Assembly (NCBI GenBank): GCA_907165135.1
Contig: OU015566.1
Coordinates: 9,222,157 to 9,286,156 of the forward strand
DNA: 64,000 nt
Source of the DNA: Oikopleura dioica
Taxonomy: Eukaryota; Chordata; Appendicularia; Copelata; Oikopleuridae
Reading direction: 5' to 3'
Part shown: positions 1 to 11,963 of the stretch, piece after piece
Layout: each line of letters starts with the position of its first letter
Numbering within the stretch: position 1 is the stretch's first letter
The notes under the pieces: generated by a model
What the model was told of the DNA's origin: nothing
Seen by the model: the letters and a program-made list of their open reading frames with translations, nothing else
Database searches by the model: none
Program-made: the position numbers and the translations under genes

Positions 1-3000
1 TATTGAGACTTGGAAACGTGGAATATTTCTTATCAGAAGCTGTGTTGTAAATCAATTCTATCGGAGTTTAAATGATTTTCCAAGCATTCAATCAAATCAA
101 AATCTAACTCAAAAGAATGAAGAAGAAATTACGTGGCCGTATTATTGAATTTTTACCGAATCAAAGCCAAATATTCTTTGAATATTTGACCGAACACGTA
201 CGTAAATAGTTTGGGCTTGTCATCAATTCATTAGAAACATGATACTGTTTTTCGACGAGCTCCAAGAAAAGTGATAAGGCAATTTAGATAGAAGATATAA
301 AGAACTTAAATTTTAAAAAGTGATTTGCGGCGTGTTATCGCCAATTTCGACCTCCGGACAAGAAAATTAAACGAAAAATATTATTTCGGCTGATAAAAGG
401 AGCCACTCTCGAAGATCCCCAATGGACCAAAGATTGTTTTCCTTCGCTTGAATAATTATGTTTTGAAGAAACCACTAAATCGTTAATGCCCGGCCGCTAC
501 TGTAGAAAGCTTGGCACGTTCTGTAAGGAGATTTTACGCATAATGCGGCTTCCGCAGAAATATTCTACCGACCAGCACTTTTGGTTTTTAAATTATTACT
601 TTGATTTTTAATTTTTATTTTTTACCTTTTTCTTCGTTTATTAAATTAATGTTTCTTTATAATTTGAAAAAAAATAAAATATAATTATTTATTGTTCATT
701 GCGTAATAAGTAATTACTAACGTAATGATTTTTTTTCTTGGACATTCTTGGTACTAAGACAAAATCAAATATTTAAGACAAAAATAACAAGCGCCAACTC
801 AAAATTCTCCTTGTAAGAATAGAACGAGCTTATTCAGAAATAGCAAAATAACATTTCGTAAGAAATTTGCCAAAAGCAATAGTGCTTCAAAACGTGAACA
901 AATGATCTATGATTATTCTCTCTTAAATTTTACTGTAAAATTGAAAATGAAAGAAGGAAAGATGCAGATGACGCAAGAGTTGAAAGGTTTCTTGACGGAT
1001 AGACGGCTGAACTGAGTGCAGCACTAGAATATTTATTTAACGTAAAGGCTCCACAATATTTTGTGTTTGTATTTTGGTCTATCTTTGGGTACGTAAGAGC
1101 GTCCCTTCTATGACTAGGTTGGAGTACTAGCAGATAGCTGTAAATCGTAACCCAGCGCTGGAAAACCGGAAGAAACCTCCGGCAATATAAGCCGGGCGCA
1201 AATTTCCGGCCACGTATTTTTCAACTTTCCAAAAACAAAAATAAATGCGGTCCTTTTTTGATGACTCATCTACTGCATTTGATCTCGTAATTTTGGTTCA
1301 CCACTTTGGGGCACTGTCGTGGTGACAAATAACTGTTAGTGACGTTATCTAGCGCAAACAGCAATTACGACCCGTTTCAGCCGCTTTCTAACCCAAAAAG
1401 ATACCACTCGTCATTATTTTTTGCAAATGGTTAAATTTTCGTCTTCCGTTTTATTTCTTGCTCCTCTCACCACCGCGATAGCCAATTTTAATCATCGCCT
1501 GTGCTGGAATTAATTGTATCCTAGATTGCGACGGAGCAAATTTTAAAAGAAGAGCTGGACCGCATGCTCGCCAAGAGGGTTGAAAATGAAAATAACGCTT
1601 TCTCTCTCTGTCTCTTGAGGCGACGAGATAGGAATTTAATTTAAAGAATATTCGATTTGTTCGTTGAAATTCATCTTGAACCCGAATATTGAAAAAATAG
1701 TTAAGTTAATCAAGTTTCTTTCTTCGAAAACATAATTTTCCAACCTGTAAAGATCCGCGATTCTACGACATCCGCTTGCGACCATATTTCGGCCAGAGTA
1801 AGTAGCGCTTTCTGTATTAATGCGCCCTTACTGTAGGTCTTTAACATAACAATGAACCTATCATTAAAAACTTGGCTTTAAGACATATTTTATTTTTGCT
1901 TTTTTTGATTGATCATTTTCCAAATTTAAAAATCCCTTGTCGCTTAAAAAATTCTTCCTTTTTGACAGATTGTAGATAAGGAAAGTTTATAAAGATTTCA
2001 CGTGAATCACTCTCTGAGCTGCTTGGGCTAAAGTAGGGGGATTGTTGTGATAAGGTGAAGGATGTTCGTATCCAGGAGGGATTAGTAGGTGCGGCCTCCG
2101 GTTAATTTTTTGTGATAAACCAGGAAAGCGGATATGGCCTACGTAGGAGAACATTTTTCTTATGCGGTTTATTCTTCTCCTCCCTTCTTGGCTGATACAC
2201 GACTTCGAGAAATATTAGATCTTTTCTTTCATAATAGAAATTACTCAAAACCCACTTGAAAATGTCGCTTGTGGAATATTTTTGAATAAAAAAGGTGGAA
2301 CAGGCAGATTCTTTTCTAAGAACTGTCACAGCTGGTATCTTCAAAAATGAGATATTCAAGAGCGAGTGAGTCAGCACGTGATTCCAAGAGAAGCTTTCTA
2401 AGAAAACATTCGCTTCGTTTTCAAACTTTCAGCTTTGAGTTCATTTTTTCAAGGCCGATTGGAACGCCTATTATCGTGCAAACTCGGCTAAAAAGGCTTT
2501 TAACGGCGAGATGTTATGACAAATCTGTTCTTAGGGCGAATTATTTAAAGGCGCCCCGAAGACAATTTTCAGATTTGACAATAATCTCTGTCAACCTATC
2601 ACTTTTCTTTAGAACCGTTTAAAATACTGTATTTGCATGTTAGAAATACGCTCATTTATCCGATTTTGCGATGCGTTAATCTCGAAGTCTATATTTGCTT
2701 TTAAAATTTGATCAATGTGAAGGGGCCAAGAATTTAATGAGCCAGTGCTTGAGTAAAATGCTCGTTTAGAACTGATCACTCTTCGATCAGGGGGCCATCT
2801 CTCTGATGGCTTATAGGAAGTGGTATTTATTCGGCCAAGTTGACGTAGCCGGCAAAATTTTCGATGAGACGCCATAGAAATTTGACTTATTTTGATCAGT
2901 TTTCAGCCTCTAAAAAATCCTTAAAAAAACATTAAAGAAAAAAGTTCAAAAAAGAATTACGTGACTATCATCAGGCCCTCATCCCTTAATATCTCGTTAT

Positions 3001-3969
3001 CATAGTCGCCCACTACCTGGATCGATTGATAAGCGAATTTCTAGAGAACGGATCGGATGTTCCACAAAGCAGCTCTCCGTATCAATTTTCTGTACAAGAA
3101 CAAAATATTAAATTTTATCGCAACCTTGCTCCTTGATAAAAGTGCTATCTTCTAGCTCGTAGGGACGAAAACGTCGACTAAGACTGATATGATGGGGCTG
3201 TTTTAGAGGCGTCTTATCATCGTATATATCGGGGGTTTATTGAACGAAAATAGTATCATTTTGAGTTTATCACAAAAAGGTTCAAAAGAAAATGGCAATA
3301 GCGAACTTTCTTTTGATTTTAGAAAGACATCCATCATAAATTTCGAACCTATCTGCTCGCGGAAGTGCTCGATTCTAGAGCTCGATTGAGCCCGGAAAGA
3401 GACTCGAATTTCAAAAACTCTTGAATACACCGCTCGGTTTATTAATTGTTCGGATCAGAAATTTATCCAGTAAGACTCCTCCTCGATGCAAACTTTTGAT
3501 GCGTTGAGTTGAACCGCTTTTTTTGGCTGCACCTGAGTGAATAAGAAATATTTGGGAAACAATTTCGGACCGGAAATTATCCCCTTATCTTCTCATCTTC
3601 TTCGCCCTTCTAAACGCGGGACTGAATAACCTCAAGGCGCGAAAAATGATCCGGTTCTAGCTCATCCTACCCGCAATACAGGAATACCGAGTTCTTATCG
3701 CATAAAAAACTGCTATCTGATCCTAGATCTAATAGATAAGACATCGTAATTTCCTGATACTTGCTGCCCCATTTCATAAAAAAACGGATAAGCAATTATT
3801 AAATAAGCCAATAAGAAATCTTTCTATTTCTCCAATTTCCTCCAATCAAAATCACTGCTGTAAACCATTATTTCATCAGTGGCGCTATTAAATGAAAATT
3901 CGACCAATCAGCAAACAGTGAATTTTAATAAAGCGCCATCTATCGACTTTATTTCCTGCCCCCATCAGA
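1..3969. other. No gene recognised; probably upstream or intronic sequence of the GABA receptor gene
   Basis: I see no exon that matches a known family and no long open frame with convincing splice signals. The signal peptide and first extracellular exons of the receptor gene that starts to be recognisable at 4237 should lie here or further left, but I could not identify them. GATAAG/CTTATC words are frequent. Confidence 0.5.
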
Positions 3970-4041
3970 TCCGTGTTAGTATAGTGGTGAGTATTCCCGC
4001 CTGTCACGCGGGCGACCGGGGTTCGATTCCCCGACACGGAG
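3970..4041 (+). tRNA. tRNA-Asp-GTC: tRNA-Asp (anticodon GTC)
   Basis: A 72-nt sequence folds as a standard tRNA. The acceptor stem TCCGTGT pairs with ACACGGA, the D arm contains TAGTATAGTGGTGAGTA, and the anticodon loop CTGTCAC has GTC in the anticodon position (Asp). The T arm is CCGGGGTTCGATTCCCC. It closely resembles animal cytosolic tRNA-Asp. A and B box promoters are intact, and a TTTTT run 4 nt after the end serves as a Pol III terminator. There is no intron. It sits about 195 bp upstream of the first recognisable receptor exon, so it is probably inside that gene on the same strand. Two CTCF-like GGCGCT motifs lie within 100 bp upstream. Confidence 0.96.
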
Positions 4042-4236
4042 AACTTTTTGATTTCATTTTTATTAAAAATTATCAAAAATAAAAAGTTCCAAGTTAGAAT
4101 ACTCGGTTCAGGAAGAAAAGCCAAAATCTCAGATAACCGAGCAAGCGCCAATCGCATACATCCTGAACACACGATAAAGCCCTTTATCTTCCCCCTTCTT
4201 TGACACAAGGTCACTGTAGTAAAATCGCGTTTTTAG

Positions 4237-7200
4237 ATGAATCAGTCGATGTTGGAATTGGAATCGACGTTGCGCAAATCGACGATGTCTCGGAAGTGAA
4301 CATGGGTCAGGGTTGCCCGGACGCGGATGAGTTTGTAAAAACTCGAACTTCCGACTGGGTCAGGGGATTATCCTTCGGTTCAGGGCAACCGTGCGGTAGA
4401 TTTCCAATTAACTCTTTACTTCCAGCAATCGTGGATCGATCCGCGCCTCAGGAATGAGTTTTCTCAAAGGATACCCTTATTTCTAGGCTTGGAAACATGT
4501 GTGAGTCACAGTTCTTAAAGGTCTTTAATAAAATTAAAAATAACCTCAAATGAGATTCACGCCTGGAACAGTCAACTGTTCAGTCAACCTGGATTCCCGC
4601 GTGATCGACAACATCTGGCTTCCAGACATCTACTTCATCAACGACAAGAAATCATTCGTCCACGATGTGACTAGGCCCGCGTTTAAAACAATTTAATTCT
4701 GACGGATGGGCATTTTCAATGAAGATGTATTTTTTACCAACGCGCGCGGAGAAAGAACCGGATGATGCGGCTCTATCCGGATGGACGCGTGATGTATGGA
4801 CACGGGCGGAGATGAATTTTAACTTAGTCCTCTTTTTCGAAAAATGACCTTTTAGACTTGTTTTTTCAATGATTGAGCAAACGGGAAACGCGCAAGTTCC
4901 GTAAAAGAAGACCACGCTCAAATAGAATGTGATCCAGGGCATTGAACAAGTACCTAAGCTTCCCCCCAATTTGAAAACCCTCTAATTTTCATCCTTTTAG
5001 GCGAACAAAACCACATTATTATTATCCCGCTGCGATTTTGCAATCGGCCGGCCACAAGTATTCGTGGCGACATTTGTCTTAGTACTCGTTTACAAATTGT
5101 TTTCACGGCAAATTCGAGATTGACAATTTCACCTTGTCAACGAGACTGACGATGTCACGATCAAATCGTCAATTTTGCCAATTAACGTATTTATTACGAC
5201 ATAACGACTCGAGAATCCAGAACTGTTCGAAAATCAATTTACTCCAATAACAAACTTTTGCAGAATCAAAAAGTTTCAAGTTTTTTTGAAATTTTTCTTC
5301 AATAATTTATTTTTCACGCTCTTTCATCCCTTTCCCACGGCGACGTAAACAGGAAATTGTCCTAGTTTCACCCAATCAATAATTTTATGATAATCTGACG
5401 GGTAAATCCCTTTTAAGCAGCTATTTATCCGACAATAGTCCGACTCGTCTATCGTCGAAAAGGCGCTTTTCTAGCTCCACTCACGTCATCCTCTTTCCTG
5501 AGTCAAATTTTCATACTCCCACGAGTTCCACGAGAGTTTCCAGTAAAACAGCAAAGATGAGATAGCGTCTGTTAAAAAGTGCGCACAAAATCGCGGCAGA
5601 TAAATCAAGCGCGACACGTTGAGCCAATTCTATTTGAAATTTAGAACAGTTATCAATCAACGAAAATGACAGCCCTTAATTCATAAAAGGGGCAATTATG
5701 TTACGATACAAGAAGAATGTTCTTTCAGACGTAATAATGTAACCCATGAATTTAAGCGAGGGATCTGAAAACGCTATTTTTGAGCAAAGTATTCTCCTTA
5801 ATTTAAGATAGTGATACTGATACCCTTATCCGTTCATGCTCGAATGCTTGAAAATCTGTCTCACGAAATTCATCTTCAATTAAAGAGCGCGGCTTACGAT
5901 TCAGCTGAGTTGTATGATGCATCTTCAACGATATCCGCTGGATACACAAAATTGCACTTTGGAAATCGAGTCATGTAGGTTCAATCAATTATTTTTTTTT
6001 GCATTTTGAAAACAGGATCGCTCAATCTCTAAAACGCGTAAAGAAAGAATTACGCGGATAGAAAGACGTGGCCAATTGACCATGAGGCAAGCTTAATCCC
6101 GGATTATCATTGCAGCTTATTACCAAGATGCGAGCTTCGCGATAATTTTAATGAAATAGATTTATTCCAAATTATTTGCGGCTTTCAATAACTGTCGAAT
6201 AATGAGATAAATGCTGAGGGTACATTTTTAATTGCCTATTTCTCGAAAATAGACATAAAAAATGCACTTTAATTATTCTTTTGACCGCGCAACAAATACC
6301 TTATTACTTTTCAACTCAAAAAACTTCTGGGCCAACCAAAGCCCCAACAACAAAAATTAATGAGTAAATTCCATTCCAGCGAGATGCAAAAGTCGGAACA
6401 GAGTGGATGTTCGTTAGGAGTCGCTCAATGCTGTTTCCGTTTCTGTTTTTAAATATTTAAATAATCGAATTTTGAAGATGGATACGCCGCGGATGACCTT
6501 AAGCTTTCAATGCTTGGTGGAAGGAACATGTTCAACATGCAATTTTTTCGAAGGGAGTTCCCTTAAGTTTTGAACATAAAAAAGCCAGGAAAAAGCAGTG
6601 ACTGGAATTGACAATCTTCATCTTTCACAATTCGAGGTATTTTGCTTATCTAAGGAACCACCCTTATTCGACTCGGCGGCTTTAGAAAGTCCGGAAATTT
6701 ATCCGTTGGTTACATAAGTTTTCCCTTCTTGAGTATTACAAGATTATTTTGTGGCTTCTTGGTTCCACCTTGATTTTAATTGGCAAACATGAGGCGAAAA
6801 ATGACCGTAACAGATTTGGCTGGTTTGAGCTCTAAAGCGTAATGCTACGCATCCGACTAAGAACCGAGCCATGTAAAAATATCATTTTCCTTTCTTATCG
6901 CCAACGTGAAATCATTAACAAGCTGCTTGCTTTTTCTAACGTAAATGCAATTAAGAAACCCAATCCCTCGCTTTGAACTTCAAACAAACCAGGCCTCAGT
7001 TATTGCTGATTTTAGGAAATGATCTTTTTGTTATTCGCGAACGGCAAAAATGAAACACTTGTTCATCAAACTCTGCCTTTCATTTTATATGTATTTGTAA
7101 AGTATAGCTTTTCAGTAACTAACTAAGCGGGGAATAACAAGATTGTTATAGAAAGCGTCTTCCATTTTCACGAGTTTGATAGAGCAAAAGATTTCGATTT

Positions 7201-10200
7201 TCGCGGTTTTCGCTCTCCTCAAAGAGAGGCAAAATCGCTCGATTCTACAGAAAGAATCAATTATACGTTTCATAAAAAATGCTCAAAATCAGGAAATTCA
7301 CCATAACAAGACTTGTTTCATTACAAAGGAATCAAAGAAAAAGTGATCTGAAAAATTAAGAATTATAAAAAGAAAGTTTTGCTTTTTAGAGCCACATCTT
7401 TAAAAAATCAGCGAGCGAAGTTTTTTATTTCAAAATCTGTTGACGTTTTGGCTCCAGTATTAGTCCGATAGAATGTCTTTGCGGTCAGCAAAGATTCCCG
7501 ATTACGTAATCGCTCCGGAAATCAGCGGATAAGTTGACACCGGAAAAACCTAAGGATAAGCCGGCCAACCTAGCTCCCTAAAAAGAACTCATCCCGACCT
7601 TCTTACCAAAGCTTATTTCTTAGGTTACCGACTTCCAATTTGAATATCGACTGCAAAACTTCTCCACTGGATCGTATCCGCGTCTTTCTCTTAGTAAGCA
7701 TTGGAGTATTTATTTACCACGTGAGATCCTTCTCCCCTTGACCCATTTGTTTAGAGTTCAGACTCAAACGGAACATCGGCTATTTTCTCCTCCAAACGTA
7801 CATGCCGTGCTCGTTGATAACGATTCTCAGGTGAGTCAAAAATTTTGTCAACTTGGAAGGCGATTTTGACACACGTTGAATGGCAAAGATAAGCGCTCCT
7901 TAACTTTGGTTTGAAAAATAGGAAACTTTAATTAATCCACCTGGGGGCCCTTGGTGATTTTGATAGATAACCGCATTAAATGGTTTTAATTCTTGCTGAG
8001 CTTGAAAATGTGATTTAATCTTAATTCAAGAGTCATTCAAGAACAAATTTCTAAAAAATAATCGAACAATTGCATCACATTTCTTATCAAATAAGCTTCA
8101 AATTATCTAATAATTATGGTCATGATTTGTGATTTCTGATTTTAGCTGGATCTCTTTCTGGATCAATTACGAAGCAACAGCCGCTCGAGTTTCTCTCGGA
8201 ATCACGACAGTTTTGAAAAGGAAAGGGCATCAACTCTGTAATTTTGTTGTCTGCAATTTTTCTGTAACGAAGCATTTCCGCATTCTGCTGAGCCAATTTC
8301 GCTGCGTGGGGCTGAGCAGGTGGCGATGCCTTTTTGAGGGTGGAATGTGGTCCTATGCGTTTTTTCTTAGACACAAAGCGTTTCTGATCATAGAGTTAGA
8401 CAATGACGACTATTTCGACAAACGTGAGAGCTTCGTTGCCTAAGATCCCGGATATCAAGGCCTTAGGTAAGCTTTTACTTTTTTTATTACGATGATTCTT
8501 ATTGATGGCCCTTGATACCTTTTTAGATGTCTACATGCTGGGACGGGTCGGCTCGTTGAACGTATGTATGTTTTTTTGAAAGTGTTTGAAAAGAGCGAGT
8601 CACTCAATCACTCGCGATATGGACGAGCCGACGTAAGATCTGTTTCGTTTTCGTCTTTATGGCGCTGCTAGAATATGCGCTCGTTAAGGGGATCAACGTC
8701 ATTATAGAACGTCGCGCCAAAACAACTGTAATGCGTCTCAAAGAGACTGTGACGCCTTCTTTTGTCAGTTTGATATTGAAAGTTCAACTTAAAAAATGAG
8801 ACCTTAGTTTATCAAAAAAATTGTGAGCAAAATTTCGTAACCTCCGATGAGGGGTATCAACCCGAAATTTCGTCATCATTGATTTCGGAAAACCACAACG
8901 TGGCCTTGATAAGTCTAGCCAAGTGATAAGAAGGGGTCTCTTATCCCTTCGCTTCTCTTTCCGCCAAATATTTACTCGGCATGAAACCTGGACCCGTGCT
9001 AATTAGAATGGCAGAGATGTCGAGATAGCCACTAATTGCCCGTAAATACCAATAACAGGCCCAGTTCTAGCGCAGATAACTATTCAATCACTTTTGCAAG
9101 GTGTCAAAAATTCACACGCGGCTGACGTTTGGCACCCGTTCGACACGTTTCCGATTTTACCGTAAAAAGGCATCGTTGATCCCCATTTTCGTTAACTACA
9201 CCTTTTTTGGAAAGAAGGCTCGAGTGGCGAAAAAGAAATTAAAAGAGTCCCTAAGGTGAGTACCGTTTTCATTTTGATATCCAGCTGCGGGCTGAGCAAA
9301 CCCTTCACTTTTACTGGAGCTTGTCTAGATTGTCTGACAGCTAGGATACATACAGTTCTTTCCGTTTACAAATTGACATGACCCAGATGAGAAAAAAGAC
9401 TATTAGTGTTTGGGAAAATTCTCTCCAAAAATGTAGAATTTCTTCATCTTTTTTGCAACTCAATGAGAAAGAAATGATAGTTTCTAATTTTAGATTATTT
9501 CGTCACTCATTTTTAGACAACGAGAAATCGAAAAGGCTCAAGAAAGAGCTCAGCGGAATGCCCAAAGGATGGGCATACCTTACAGCACGACGGAATTCGA
9601 AGGTAAGACTGTATCACCTTTAGAAAGCGTAAACTGATTCGCCTGGAATAGAGGTAAATTTAATCCTACTCATTCGTCTCTCCTGTATATTTCTTGAACG
9701 GCTAAGCTCCTGTGGAGGTTATTTTCATTTAATTTCAATAGTCCAAATCAGCACTTTCCCGCTCATCCCTTTTTGATCCGTCTCGCACTGTCTCTCCACG
9801 TTTCTCCGTCTCCCAGTCGCCCAAACAACTAAATTTAAGAAAAAAAAGACAAAAAATGAGCCAGTAATTGGATACTTTGACTTCCGCTCAAGAAAAAAAA
9901 AGAACTTCAAATGAGGTTTTCCGTGAATTTTGGTCATGCATTCAGAAATGAACATTTCAAAGAAATTTTTACAGTAAATTTGGAAAATTGAATTACCGGA
10001 AATTTCAGCGAGACTTGATGGATATTTATCTAAAGATCCAAGACGGGAAAATTTAAGGGCCCGCTGAATAAACAAAGCCCCAGCTAAATGATAAAATTTT
10101 GTTTTCACGGAAAAACATCGTGACAGGCCGGTGACGTGTTGAACTTTTTGACTTTTGAAAGATGACTAAGAAGGTTACAGTAAATGTTCCGCAATTGCAT

Positions 10201-11963
10201 AATTGGGCGATGACGTTTTGATTTTTAGAAAAACTCGATGGCGGCCGAAATATGCTCCTAAGTGGGGATATCAACAAACCATAAATTAAGACACTCTTAG
10301 CATCCCTAGTTTACCCTTGCTTTGTTCTGATGTTATCATCTAAAAGTCGCTTAATTCTGTATATACTACTAAATACCGCTACTAAATACCGCGCTCCTGT
10401 AATCCCTAAGTGGCAGAACGGGTAGGTTATCTTGGTCATCGGAAGAAAAGCAAACAGCTTCATTTACCTGTTGCATCAGAAATTTCATAAACTCTCAGAG
10501 CAACATGACTTCGCCGTTAATTAACTAGGCGTAAAACTCCCTTTCTTTTTCTCGCGTTACGATATTAACCGTAGTATTATCTCAAAATTCGGCCACCTAT
10601 AGCCGAATTATTCGTCAATATTTTCAATAATTCTTAATGAAAAATTCGGCCAAATTGACCGAATTATTGGGCGGATTCTACAAAGTATTTTGGTGAAAAA
10701 TTCGGCCAGTGAAATTCTCCGTGGACAGTCATTTTTCTTTTTTGAGGGCTTTCGCAATCGCTATGAATGCTTGTTATCAATTCTGATAATTTGATTTTTT
10801 AGGACATTAACCGGACTTATCATTACCACAAGAATTCCGGTCGACCTCTTTCTAATAGCAACTGGTCTGCGGCGCAGACTCTGCGCAGTAAGAGCTAGTT
10901 GCAGCTCCCGAGGACTTTTTTTTGATAAGAAAATTAAGATCGTAGTATTCGCTAAAATAAAGGTTAGGGTTAGGGGGCACCTGCAAAAATGACGGAACAA
11001 ATTACCCGAGGGGGATAGGGTAACCCTAACTAACCCTAGACTAGACCCCGGCATCTTAGGACCGAAGGGGCGGAGCCCCGAGGTAAGGAACCATTAGATT
11101 GGATACTTTTTTACTGATAAAATGGAGACTCTTAATAAACGAGTGGCTTTATAGGGGCGCTGCCTTTACTCTTGGGGGCCGAATTATTCATTCAAAATAT
11201 GAGTATATGAAAATTCGGCATTTGGCCGAATTTTGAGATCATACTACCATATTAACGCCGATCCTGCGGCTCATTAGCGATCAATTAGTCAAAGCTCCTA
11301 ATTTGAAAGACTCACTTCTCAAATCCAATTGCAGATAGAGGCTAGAAAGTTCGAATTGGAGCGCTAGAAAATGATTCTAAACGGAGATGGTATAGGATTT
11401 GAAAGCCCAAATAATTAGGTGACGCGGTCTGTTACACGAAGAGGGGAAATAGGCGCGATCCAATTTTTGGTCGGGGATTATGAGAGGAGTGGACCTATGA
11501 AATTGGCTTACTTGGGTCGTACTGACTCAACTTGTGACAGTTTCTTTCTTTCAGTTTCATCAATTAGGCAAATAAGGAAGATATTAAATTTTGGGCAGGA
11601 TACCCTTAAGTTAAACCTCCTCAAACTCCGTAGAATTACACGAATATGAACTTTTTCTTAATGAACTTTCCTCGTGAGTAGGTAGACTTTCGCAAAAGAT
11701 GTTCCCCACGTAGGAGTGTAAAAGTGTGAGATAAGAAAAAGATTAAAAAGCTTGATATCCCGAATCGTGGACACCGAACAGCTCAATCAACGCGGCGAGA
11801 CACGACTTCACGAGTGCCCTTCGCAGCTGCGCGGAATACGTTCAATGTTCAGTTTCCAGTCATCAAGGACGTCTCGATCATTGACAGAGTCTCCAGAGTT
11901 GTCTTTCCGTTCACATTCATTATTTTCAACATCATTTACTGGACTTATTACATCTTTTTCTAA
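4237..11963 (+). CDS. GABA-A receptor beta-like subunit (Cys-loop ligand-gated chloride channel), 5' exons not found
   Basis: Pentameric GABA-gated chloride channel subunit of the plasma membrane. Approximate exons: 4237-4305 ([18 protein letters not shown]), 4400-~4477, ~4584-4674 ([19 protein letters not shown]), 4752-4804, 5888-5974, 6478-~6540, 7624-7693, 7755-7830 (M1), 8146-8215 (M2), 8400-8466, 8527-8540, 8638-8687 (M3), 9196-9255, 9517-9602, ~11751-11963 (M4, TAA at 11961). The Cys loop is [15 protein letters not shown], with exactly 13 residues between cysteines. Loop C region is [12 protein letters not shown]2 contains ARVSLGITT, and M4 begins [13 protein letters not shown] as in vertebrate beta subunits. 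At least one M3-M4 loop exon between 9603 and 11750 is missing from my model because the phases do not match. Many introns are canonical, but those after 4674, 4804, 8215, 8540 and 8687 need non-GT or non-AG ends to keep the conserved protein; several have inverted-repeat ends. Family assignment is secure; exact borders of those introns are not. Confidence 0.9.
4805..5887 (+). repeat. Long GABA receptor intron with internal inverted-repeat ends (GG-AG or repeat-bounded)
   Basis: The upstream exon ends in ...MYGH and the downstream exon starts [10 protein letters not shown], matching the family without gap. No GT donor fits. GGCGG...AAAGAG is a possible GG-AG pair; the tetranucleotide GCGG is also repeated at both borders. 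AGATGAATTT just inside the left end is mirrored by AAATTCATCT (5870-5879) near the right end. I read this as a transposon-derived intron; the inverted repeat is short, so chance cannot be excluded. Confidence 0.45.
8541..8637 (+). repeat. 97-nt hairpin intron with 10-bp perfect terminal inverted repeat in the GABA receptor gene
   Basis: GTCGGCTCGT at 8547-8556 is the exact reverse complement of ACGAGCCGAC at 8623-8632, close to the two ends of the intron between ...DVYML and CFVFVF (start of M3). A GG-AG reading (8541-8637) gives a protein of family length, with Ile before CFVFVF. A canonical GT-AG reading starting at 8547 is also possible and would add two residues. Either way the splice sites are brought together by the hairpin, as in MITE-derived introns. 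Confidence 0.6.
8681..9195 (+). repeat. MITE-like intron with 11-bp inverted repeat and 7-bp direct repeat, interrupting M3 of the receptor
   Basis: GGGGATCAACG at 8688-8698 is the exact inverse of CGTTGATCCCC at 9174-9184. Outside them lies the direct repeat TCGTTAA at 8681-8687 and 9189-9195, which looks like a target-site duplication. Removing one copy of the repeat plus the element joins LLEYAL to VNYTFFG, an ungapped match to the family. That junction has no AG at the 3' end in any register. The nearest canonical pair (GTTAAG at 8683, AG at 9169) would insert seven residues into the end of M3. Confidence 0.7.
10554..11258. mobile_element. ~705-bp MITE-like element with ~70-bp imperfect terminal inverted repeats, inside a receptor intron
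   Basis: The left end (GCGTTA..GTAGTATTATCTCAAAATTCGGCC) is repeated inverted at the right end (GGCCGAATTTTGAGATCATACTAC..TAACGC), and similarity continues for about 70 bp into each arm, including a second TTCGGC/GCCGAA pair. The interior carries GGTTAGGGTTAGGG at about 10963-10976 and CCCTAACTAACCCTA at about 11023-11037, a further inverted pair of telomere-like repeats. No transposase frame is visible. It lies in the long intron between the last two recognised receptor exons. Confidence 0.75.
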
